Below are positions 52,052-62,483 of a stretch of DNA of 64,000 nt, one piece after another. The notes beneath the pieces were generated by a model that ran no database searches, was not told the DNA's origin, and saw only the letters and a list, made by a program, of their open reading frames with translations. The stretch covers positions 127,226,819 through 127,290,818 of the forward strand of contig CM042009.1 in the NCBI GenBank assembly GCA_023525715.1. The letters run 5' to 3'. The position numbers and the translations under genes were made by a program. Numbering within the stretch: the first letter of the stretch is position 1; each line of letters begins with the position of its first letter. This stretch comes from Cichorium intybus (taxonomy: Eukaryota > Streptophyta > Magnoliopsida > Asterales > Asteraceae).

Positions 52052-53410
52052 TGTAACGCCCCAATTTAAAAAATTTTAAAAATCATTTATTACCAAGGTT
52101 CCAATAAAAAATTTATTCCAAAACATAAAACTGTTCATCATAATCCTTAAATTAAAAGCGGAAACATTTGAAAATACTAATATAGTTCATTGACATCAAT
52201 CTTTTGAATGCGACGCGCTGCCGTCAAGCCTTGCCCTTCCCTTTGTCATTTGAATTACATGAAATATTATAAAAACAACGGGTAAGCTTAAGCTTAGTGA
52301 GTCCACAAGTTACCATACATGCCCACACATTAAACAACCCGTCCTCGAGAACGACCCGACCCTACCCGCCATACAACAGCTACGGGCGTCCATCATACAA
52401 CAGCTATGGACACGGGAAGGTTCTACCCATCATACAACAGCTATGGGTTCCCGGTTATGGCCCAGCCCATCATACAACAGCTATGGGACAAGGCAATAGT
52501 CCAACTCGCCATACAACAGCTACGATGGGACACGCATCAGTACTGAGCCCAACAACAAATAGCCACATATATAGAGCAAGTCATATAACTGTAAATAACA
52601 CACAAGATGCCTAACATGCAACATCATATAGTAAGGTGAGGATACTCACCTGGTTCGAAACTGTGTAGATGTTCTCTAATATCCCCACTTAGCTCGTCCA
52701 CACACCTAAATCCCACACACATATACAACATATCAATTACTGACCAGGCTCTTACAGACCTGCCTAAAGGTTAGACTCAATATTTGCCATTAAACCGTGG
52801 TCAAAACTAAGTTCCTGGTCAAACAGTCGCTCGCCGCGGCGTGGCTCTTCCTCCTACGCGCCGCGGCTATCATCGAATAAACACGCGGTTTCAACCGAGT
52901 CCGCACCGCTGACATAGCCAGTCCGCGTCGCGGCTCGTAACATTCCAAATTGTTTTTAGCGTTTAACAGTACATCAATCGGCTAGGATTTCACTCCAAAC
53001 CCTTCCTGAGATCGAAAGCTACCCTAAAACCACTTCCTTAGGGACATGCAAGTCTATTCATGTCCTTAGTCTAACCCTAAGGGTTACAAGTCATCTAAGA
53101 CTACTACTTAAGGGATAACACCATAAAAATGAGATAAACTAAAATATCAGAAGGTAGATCCTCTTACCTTACTTCTGGAAAACAGAGAAGTGCACCCGAT
53201 CGTCTACAGCCTTTCCTCACGTTGTATTTCTTCCTTCAAGCCTCCAAAGTCTTGGAACCAAAGAGTCTCTGCTGAAACCGGACGCCTCTGCTCCAGAAAA
53301 CTCCCAAAAACACAAACACTAGGGCTGGGTCCCTTTATATAGGCGTTTAAATCCGAATTAGGGTTTTTCACTTTAGAGGCGCACCGCGTCGTGGGATCTT
53401 TAGAACCGCA
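52052..53410 (-). repeat. Gypsy 3' LTR, distal part
   Basis: The larger part of the split LTR; the small remaining part is 62393-62483. It has a GC-richer zone at 52820-52930 with CGCCGCGGC motifs, also seen at 62385-62460 on the other side of the copia insert. The continuity of that character supports the reconstruction. Confidence 0.85.
52370..52530. repeat. Five spaced copies of CATACAACAGCTATGG in the gypsy LTR
   Basis: The motif CATACAACAGCTAYGG starts at 52370, 52394, 52431, 52471 and 52510, separated by unlike spacers of 8-24 bp. The motif core CAGCT is palindromic (E-box-like CAGCTA). Confidence 0.92.
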
Positions 53411-54114
53411 TGTTGGAAATCAAGGTTCATGTAGTTAGTTTCAAAACTTAGAGTTTGCAACGGAAGCATAAAATCATGAACACAAATTCCATTTTCAAGA
53501 GGATCATGCTACATGCATGTAGAGATAACATGAAGAACAAACATAGTTTAAGTTCAAGATTATAACCTTTGTTCTTGGGTTTGGTTTGGATGATTTTGAT
53601 AGCTAGGAATCAAATTAGAATCCCTCTATAGTTGATCCACCACAAGCTTGAACACACTTGAATGCTAGTTCCACAACTTGCAAGATGAAAAACCTTTTCT
53701 TCTCCTTTCTTCTTCTTAGCAAAAATGATTTTGCTTAGTCAATTAGGGAGAGTCTTTGGCTGATTTTAAGATGTAAAAGATGCTTACAAACCCATACACA
53801 AGATCGGCCATTTATCCCACCAAAAAAGGAGAAAGCACATGCATTAGTTGGAAAGGAAAGACCCATGTGAATTCAATATACAAAAGCTAGCATCTTCCAC
53901 TAGTTTAACAACTCAATGCATGTGTTTATGTCTCCCATCATGGCTTAAATTATGGATGATCAAGTGTAGTGCTAGTAGATTTTATTATTTATAAAACTTA
54001 TATAATTATAAGCTTATAAATAATACATCTTCTTATTTCTTAAATGGGATAACATTTAACCCATAATCTTATATATAAATAAACCATCTAAATATACAAT
54101 CTTAATTGTATAAT

Positions 54115-54209
<95 letters not shown>

Positions 54210-54551
54210 CAATATATATATTTTATTTAATTTACCAATTAAATTAAATAAAAGGGTTAATTATAAATCAATTAAATCGTTTAACAATTTAAACAATTTA
54301 ATTGTTACACTTAATTAATTCATCACATATGAATTACTAATCAACCTTTAATTTTTGTAGTTATTATTATTTACCTCAAATAATAATAACCTACAAGATT
54401 AAATTGCAAGTTTAGTATCATTTGATGTTAAATCAAATTTAACGTTCTAAATGATCAATTGGTGTCAAACTTGTTGTTGGTGTGACCCTATAGGATCATG
54501 TATTATTAGTAATATCATTTTATGATCATCCTTGAGCATATAGAACTAACA
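53411..54551 (-). repeat. Copia 3' LTR (left in the window)
   Basis: 1141 bp. Contains a (TA)n array at 54127-54208 and a 13-bp piece near 53511 (ACATGCATGTAGA) that is missing from the other LTR. Confidence 0.95.
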
Positions 54552-54566
54552 ATCTCCCACTTGCAC
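54552..54566 (-). other. Copia polypurine tract
   Basis: Read on the minus strand, CAAGTGGGAGATT lies directly before the 3' LTR, the priming site for plus-strand DNA synthesis. Confidence 0.85.
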
Positions 54567-55330
54567 AAGGTTGCATCACAGAATGATATAGACAGTGGTA
54601 AACGTCTAGCAACATTTTACTGCCCCCAATAACACATGACATTGTGCCATTCAACAACATTCAATTATTCAGAAAACACGAGGCTCTAATTGATGTATAA
54701 GGTTATCTATCAATTATCCCTTTGTCACAGACATCATGTTGAACATGAGACATGGATCTTAATCATTCTCATTTTATGTTCAACTTTCAAACAGGCGCCT
54801 TAGATGTCTAACTCTCAACACATAAGAGGAACAAATCCCGTCTTGACTACATACGCCCCTCATATAGTTAGTACTATGCATGAGTATGGCCTTTATGGTT
54901 GTCTGTATTTCAAGAACAACAGTAAACCATATCAAAGCATAGTACACTCTACACTTGAGTCCCAAATATGTATCTTAGGTCAAAGGATACAATGATAATA
55001 CCTTTATTCAAGAATCACTTATGATGATGATCCATGGAGTGATCTTGAAACGGGTCAAGTCCAATACTTGTTCACTGACAAGTACCTATGAATTTGGTTG
55101 CAACCTTTTGCTACTTTTACCCATAAAAGTCAACCAATCCAATTCATATTAGTCTTACTTCATAATTGCTCCCACAACTATGATCGACTATGGACGTTTA
55201 GAATAACTAAATTATTCAAGGATTAAACATGCTAATAAAACACAAAATTATGAATGAAACATCACGTCACATATATTACATAATTATTGTCGTTTACATA
55301 AGTTCATATTCATAAAACATTAAACACAAA
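54567..55330 (-). other. Copia 3' untranslated stretch
   Basis: About 0.76 kb between the polyprotein stop and the polypurine tract with no coding signal, apart from small frames without similarity. Confidence 0.6.
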
Positions 55331-58300
55331 TCAAATCCATTCATTAGAAAAATGGAGTCCTATACCCTTAGCATGACTTTCATGCTTAGTTTGGGGTAAA
55401 GGTTTCGTGAATGGGTCTGCCAAATTTTGATCTGTATGAACCTTGTGAATACTAATTTCACCATTCTTAACTTCATGTCTAATGTAGTTATACCTTCGGT
55501 GAATGTGTTTGGTTTTTTGATGCAATCTAGGTTCCTTTGCTTGAGCTATAGCACCTAGATTGTCACAAAAGATTTCTATAGGGTCCCGAATGGAAGGAAC
55601 AACCCCTAGATCTTCTATGAACTTTCTCATCCAGACAGCTTCTTGAGCAGCTTCTGAAGCAGCAACATATTCAGATTCTGTAGTGGATTGTGCAATCACT
55701 TCTTGTTTGGAACTCTTCCAAGACACGGCTCCTCCATTTAATATAAAGACATACCCAGATTGAGATTTCGAATCATCCCTATCTGTTTGGAAGCTTGTGT
55801 CAGTGTAACTCTTTACCTTTAAGCTTTCTTCCAAACCGCCGTAAACTAAGAACATATCTTTAGTTCTTCTCAAGTACTTAAGAATGTTCTTTACAGCAGT
55901 CCAGTGGGCTTCACCTGGGTTCTGTTGATACCTACTAGTCATACTCAAGGCACATGAGACGTCGGGCCTAGTGCATAACATGGCATACATGATGGACCCA
56001 ATTGCCGAAGCATATGGGACATGTTTCATCCTTTCAAGTTCAGTCCTAGAGTTTGGACACTGAGACTTGCTTAGGATGGTGCCATGAGGCATTGGCAAGA
56101 ATCCTCTTTTGGAGTCTTGCATCTTGAACCTTTTCAATATTTTATCAATATATACACTTTGGCTAAGACCAATAAGTCTCTTAGATCTATCTCTATAGAT
56201 CTTTATGCCTAATACATAAGCAGCTTCCCCTAGATCCTTCATTGAGAAACAACTCTCAAGGAACGCTTTGACACCTTTTAAGGTTGGGATGTCATTTCCA
56301 AATAAAAGTATGTCATCTACATACAATACTAGGATTATGACAATGCTCCCACTAGCTTTCTTGTAAACACAGGAGTCATCCTCATTTTTGATGAATCCAA
56401 AACTCGTAATCTTTTCATCAAAACGGATGTTCCATGTTCGAGACGCTTGCTTTAATCCATAGATAGATCTTTTAAGCTTGCACACTTTGTTTGGATGCTT
56501 GGGATCGACAAAACCTTCAGTTTGTTCCATATAAACATCTTCCAATAAGTATCCATTAAGGAAAGCGGTCTTGACATCCATTTGCCATATCTCATAATCA
56601 TAGTATGCGGCTATGGCAAAAAGTATCCTAATCGACTTGATCATTGCCACTGGAGAAAAGGTCTCATCATAGTCAATACCATGAGTCTGTGAGTATCCTT
56701 TAGCGACAAGTCTAGCCTTAAAAGTGTGAACATTTCCATCCACGTCGATTTTCTTCTTGAAAACCCATTTGTTCCCAACAGTCTTACAATTGGTGGGAAG
56801 ATTAACCAAGTTCCAAACTTGATTATCGTGCATGGATTGCATCTCAGTGTTCATGGCCTCAAGCCATTTATCAGATTCAGGATCTGATATTGCACTCTGA
56901 TAGTTGACGGGTTCATCAGAATCTATCGTATAACATTCCTCTTCCATCAAAAGGTAACCATACCTTTCTGGTTCAATTCGAACCCTACCAGATTTGCGAA
57001 CACTTTGTGTTACAATTTGTTCCTGATCAACCGTTTGTTCAGGTTCAACAATTTCTTGTTGAATGCTAGATTCAACTTCTTGTGTATCAGGTTGTGGTTC
57101 CTGAAGTTCCTCAAGTTCCACAAACCTCCTACTAGCCTATTCCGTCAGAAACTTGTTTTCTAGGAATTCAGCTTTTCGAGAAATAAATATCTTAGTCTCG
57201 ATGGGATTGTAGAAATAGTATCCAAGACAATCTTTCGGATACCCTACAAAGATACATTTAGTTGAACGGGGTTCTAATTTGTTTGAAGCTTCTTGTCTAA
57301 CATAAGCTTCACAACCCCATACCTTGAGATAAGATAAAGATGGAACCCTTCCATGCCATATCTCATAAGGCGTTTTATCTACCTTTTTAGTAGGTGCCAT
57401 ATTTAGGAGACGAGCAGCTGTTTGTAAAGCATAACCCCATAAAGATAAAGGTAGAGTACTTCTACTCATTATGGATCGAACCATATCCAATAGTGTTCGG
57501 TTCCGCCTCTCAGACACACCATTATGTTGTGGTGTTCCAGGTGGAGTAAGTTGTGAAACAATTCCACAAGTCTTACAATGATCCATAAAGTTTGTACTTA
57601 AGTACTCACCTCCTCTATCAGAACGAAGAACTTTAATTGTTTTGTTGAGTTGATTTTCCACTTCACTTTGAAACGTTTTGAACATTTCAAACGCCTCATG
57701 TTTATGTTTAATTAAATAAACATATCCAAAACGACTAAAGTCGTCAGTGAAGGTGATGAAATATCTTTCACCATATCTAGTCATTGGCTTGAAAGGACCA
57801 CATACATCCGTACGTATGATTCCTAACAAGTCCTTTGCTCTCTCATTGGTTCCGGAGAAAGGAGCTTTAGTCATCTTGCCATGTAAACAAGATTCACATA
57901 TATCAAATGAGTCATTCTCATTTGCCTTCAAAAGTCCACTCTTTTGAAGTTGGGATATGCGATTCTTGTTTATATGCCCAAGGCGACAATGCCATAGATA
58001 GGTTTGACTCAAATCAAATTTGGGTTTCTTGGTGAAAGTGTGGTATAAAGAGCCATGGTTAGTCTTTTCATCAAGGTTTACTTCATAAATTCCATTTAAA
58101 GGCCTAGCCTCAAAATAGAATACATTATTTTTGTAAACACAAATATCATCATTATTAAAGGAAAGATCAAATCCACATTGTCTTAATTTAGCAACCGAAA
58201 TAATATTCCTAGTCAAGCTAGGAACATAGTAAACATTCAACAATGTCACACACAAGCCATTAGGTAGTAATAAATTAAAACTTCCAATTGAATCCACCGC

Positions 58301-59350
58301 AACCCTTGCATTGTTTCCAACCCGAAGTACTACCTCATTTGCCTTCAGTTGCCTACTCCTTTTGAACCCCTGCAACATATTACATATGTGAGTTCCACAA
58401 CCAGTATCAAATACCCATGTGTTAGGAGATAAATTATAAAGTTCTAGGTCTATCACATAGATACCTGAAGTGCCTTCACCGACATTTTTCTTCTTCAACT
58501 CCGCAAGATAGGTAGGGCAATTTCTCTTCCAATGCCCAACCTTGCCACATTCGAAGCACGCGTCTTCTTTGGCAACTTTTGCCTTCTTCTTGGGCGGACG
58601 GGATGATTGGACAACTTTCTTGCCCTTTCCTTTGAAAGCTTTTGCTTTCCCCTTGCCCTTGGAGTTGGTGGGGTGTTCTGGTCTAGTTCTCTTTGTGCCA
58701 CCTTCCTTGATCATGAGAACTTGAGTGGTTTTCTTAGGCAGATTCTTTTCCGCGGTAATTAGCATCCCATGTAATTCCGGGATAGTCTTGTTGAAACCAT
58801 TCATGTTAAAATTCATGACAAAAGGATCAAAGGACTTTGTCAAGGAGTTAAGGATCATATCCGTTGCTAGCTCTTCGGGCATCACAACTCCAAGACGTGC
58901 CAAATGATCAATGTGACTCTTCATTTTGAGCACATAAGAGCTTACCGACTGCCCATCCTCCATCTTGCAAGCATGGAAAGCCCGAACAGTTTCGAACCTT
59001 TCCGTTCTTGCAAGTTGTTGGAACATTTCCTTTAGTTGATGAATCATGTCATAGGCTGAATGATTCTCCAAATCCTTCTGAAGGTCAGGAATCATGGTTG
59101 CCAACATGAGGCATGATGCATCGATGGAATCATCCATCTTTTTAAGCCATGCATCGTGTGCGGGCTTAGGAATGGCAGGGGGCTCTTCTGGAAGTGGTTC
59201 ATTGAGAACATATTCTTTCTTTTCTTGTTTGAGAACAATTCTCACACTACGGTGCCAATCCAAGAAGTTGGTATGGTTAAGTTTTTCTCCTTCAAGGAGA
59301 GACCGTAGTGAGGTTTTGTTAGGAGCCGAGTGTGTGTTGTTAGGTGCCAT
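55331..59350 (-). pseudogene. Copia Gag-Pol polyprotein with a single in-frame TAG
   Basis: One frame of 1340 codons from ATG 59350 to the stop at 55331, interrupted only by TAG at 57137-57139 (codon 738). First half: Gag, zinc knuckle C265-X2-C268-X4-H273-X4-C278, and protease D315-T-G. Then integrase with H454, H459, C485, C488 and the catalytic D515, D578, E614 in D-35-E spacing. Second half: reverse transcriptase with YVDD and RNase H (SYTDTSFQTD, STTESEYVAASEA). It makes the coat, protease, integrase and polymerase needed for copying. The stop falls between integrase and reverse transcriptase, so no polymerase would be made without readthrough. It resembles TNT1-type elements. Confidence 0.93.
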
Positions 59351-59469
59351 CTACAAAATTTTAACAAGGTTCTATTTAGTAAATTATGATATTAAGTCCT
59401 TAATAATTAATACCCTTTCTTGTTTCATAAACTTTAATTAATTAAGGTCTAGAATCCAAGTTGCATCAC

Positions 59470-59800
59470 GAATAAGTGGTTAGGTATCCTTTATCCCGCC
59501 TATTCGAATCAACAAGGTAGGTAACGGTTTACCAATTATATCCAAATATAATTTCTAGAGTTATGGGATCCCATTATAACATTTATAAGTTTGGCATGTT
59601 TGATCCCATCTATGCCTTGGATTTCTAATGCTTAGGTGACCTTTATCACAAGAGATTTCCAAACGAATCATCCTACTTAAACAGACGTGTAGTTTTGTCA
59701 ACTATTGATGGTTAGGTGTCCTTTATCCCATCAATATTGCAAAACTACTTCTTGTATCACAAGAAGATTCCAAGTGGTTAGGTATCCTTTATCCCACAAG
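59470..59800 (-). repeat. Four spaced copies of a GGTTAGGTATCCTTTATCCC motif in the copia leader
   Basis: Near-identical 20-bp motifs start at about 59478, 59631 (weaker), 59710 and 59776, each beside a short G/C-containing word. They lie just upstream of the gag start (in element sense) within the untranslated leader. Confidence 0.85.
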
Positions 59801-61245
59801 GAAATACAAGTGATACATGAGTGTCTTTAAGAGGGACGGCATTGATTCGTATTTCATAAGGGATTTTAATGTTTTACAATTCTAATTTTGAAAAACATAT
59901 GGTATCATGTAGATTGCATGCATCCAATGAACATGGTACCATTAAATCTTATTTTGTTAATTGGTTCCTAAATCATAAAATCTCCATTTTATTGATTCTT
60001 TGTTTGTGGTCAAGATTACAATTAATATCCAATATTAAGTTTGAGTTTGATCACCGAATTAGAACCAATTTATAATCCTAAATAATTACCATTATTACTT
60101 AGGGTTGGAGTTTGTAATAGTTCATAAAATATCCATTTTATTTCTTGTTTCAATCATTTTCAAAACTTGACTTAATAGTTTTTATAACAAAACCCATTTT
60201 AATAAAACCAATTTTATCACATCTTATGTTTTAAATGTCAACTTTTGAAAATACAAACTCCTTGATGATTATGTTTAATTATCTAGGTTGTCTAGCATGC
60301 AAAATCTTATTTTCATCCACAACATAACATAATAAAACATTCAACCATCACAAGCATGCATGGGTGCATAAACACAAGCCAACTAGTTTGATATTTCATG
60401 TGAGCCACACATGAAATATCAAGTCCAAACCTAGGGACAAAAGGGTGACAAAAACTCAACCAAATGATCTTCGATTTGGCTACAATTTTGCCAAGCTTCT
60501 TATATCACCAAATGATACTTGAACCACCATTTCTTGACATCATAGAGTGAGATATGATTTTTCTTCTGGCCCTATGAAACTTGCGAAATCAGGGGCTGTC
60601 AGGAAGGAATTTTTGTGGTTTTTGTTGTATTTTTCAATTCATTCTTGGCTATATTGATGATAATACTTGTTGAAACTTAATGTATATACTAGATATTAAA
60701 GTTACCAACAAGTATATCACCAAATAACCAAGATATGAATTTATAAAACACTTCCAAAACATTTTTGAAATCTGGACAGCAGCTCTTCAGAAAGTGCTGC
60801 TGTTGGGTGCAATCTTTTCTTACTTCCTTCTCTTGTTACATTTTGTGAATGAAATAAAATACAACTATTCTAACAATTACAAAATTAATATCAAGAAGGA
60901 AATAACTAATTATTATTACAAACCATTTGAATAAAAGAATAGATTACAACCAAATTGAATATAAACACAAAACATGCATCATATGGTCCTTGGCTTGTTT
61001 ATGCACCATTTTATCACATAAAATCATAAGAAAACCAACACTTTGTTTTTCTAAGGCAACAAATTTATGTAACCAAAAGCATGCATACATAAGATATAGT
61101 TGGTTACATAAAATCATAGATAATCTACTTGCATGTTGCCAAAGAAGCCATGCATGAAACTTTCATTTAAGAAGATGAACATTCATGGCTTCCAAAAACC
61201 AAGTTTATCCAAATAAACTTATTATCTAAACATGCAATATAGCCA
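59801..61245 (-). other. Copia untranslated leader
   Basis: Non-coding sequence between the primer site and gag. The whole leader is about 1.9 kb, long for copia elements. No second open frame is convincing. Confidence 0.6.
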
Positions 61246-61246
61246 T

Positions 61247-61259
61247 GGCTCTGATACCA
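61247..61259 (-). other. Copia primer binding site for tRNA-iMet
   Basis: TGGTATCAGAGCC on the minus strand, two bases inside the 5' LTR, complementary to initiator methionine tRNA. Confidence 0.95.
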
Positions 61260-61261
61260 AT

Positions 61262-61952
61262 TGTTGGAAATCAAGGTTCATGTAGTTAGTTTCAAAACTT
61301 AGAGTTTGCAACGGAAGCATAAAATCATGAACACAAATTCCATTTTCAAGAGGATCATGCTGATAACATGAAGAACAAACATAGTTTAAGTTCAAGATTA
61401 TAACCTGTGTTCTTGGGTTTGGTTTGGATGATTTTGATAGCTAGGAATCAAATTAGAATCCCTCTATAGTTGATCCACCACAAGCTTGAACACACTTGAA
61501 TGCTAGTTCCACAACTTGCAAGATGAAAAACCTTTTCTTCTCCTTTCTTCTTCTTAGCAAAAACGATTTTGCTTAGTCAATTAGGGAGAGTCTTTGGCTG
61601 ATTTTAAGATGTAAAAGATGCTTACAAACCCATACACAAGATCGGCCATTTATCCCACCAAAAAAGGAGAAAGCACATGCATTAGTTGGAAAGGAAAGAC
61701 CCATGTGAATTCAATATACAAAAGCTAGCATCTTCCACTAGTTTAACAACTCAATGCATGTGTTTATGTCTCCCATCATGGCTTAAATTATGGATGATCA
61801 AGTGTAGTGCTAGTAGGTTTTATTATTTATAAAACTTATATAATTATAAGCTTATAAATAATACATCTTCTTATTTCTTAAATGGGATAACATTTAACCC
61901 ATAATCTTATATATAAATAAACCATCTAAATATACAATCTTAATTGTATAAT

Positions 61953-62045
<93 letters not shown>

Positions 62046-62387
62046 CAATATATATATTTTATTTAATTTACCAATTAAATTAAATAAAAGGCTTAATTAT
62101 AAATCAATTAAATCGTTTAACAATTTAAACAATTTAATTGTTACACTTAATTAATTTATCACATATGAATTACTAATCAACCTTTAATTTTTGTAGTTAT
62201 TATTATTTACCTCAAATAATAATAACCTACAAGATTAAATTGCAAGTTTAGTATCATTTGATGTTAAATCAAATTTAACGTTCTAAATGATCAATTGGTG
62301 TCAAACTTGTTGTTGGTGTGACCCTATAGGATCATGTATTATTAGTAATATCATTTTATGATCATCCTTGAGCATATAGAACTAACA
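61262..62387 (-). repeat. Copia 5' LTR (right in the window)
   Basis: 1126 bp, almost identical to 53411-54551, with a (TA)n array at 61965-62044. The right border CTAACA is followed by the CCGCA target duplication. Confidence 0.95.
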
Positions 62388-62392
62388 CCGCA

Positions 62393-62483
62393 CCGCGCGT
62401 ACAAATCCTTCACGATTCTAGATTCTTCCTAAAGCCGCGCCGCGGATTCCTTCGGGCTGCGACTCGACAGAACGGGTCTTACA
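62393..62483 (-). repeat. Gypsy 3' LTR, proximal 91 bp
   Basis: Small part of the split LTR between the copia target duplication and the gypsy coding region. It begins (element sense) TGTAAGACCCG; the gypsy polyprotein stop TAA at 62481-62479 lies inside it. Confidence 0.88.

Larger units (their letters stand above)
53411..62387 (-). mobile_element. Young, nearly complete Ty1/copia retrotransposon nested in the gypsy LTR
   Basis: LTRs at 53411-54551 and 61262-62387, both TG..CA. The target duplication is CCGCA (53406-53410 and 62388-62392). The primer site TGGTATCAGAGCC reads on the minus strand at 61259-61247. The polypurine tract is just inside the other LTR. By eye the LTRs differ by five substitutions, one 13-bp indel and the length of a TA array over about 1.1 kb. 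Using a commonly assumed plant LTR rate this suggests an insertion of the order of 0.2 million years ago. The polyprotein is full length but carries one in-frame TAG. Confidence 0.96.

Noticed and set aside
52370..52530. A CRISPR-like array
   Set aside because: Repeated short words with spacers, but spacers are too short and irregular, and the sequence is a plant LTR.
58495..58907. Small frames on both strands within the copia gag region
   Set aside because: They overlap the zinc-knuckle and Gag coding sequence and have no independent support.
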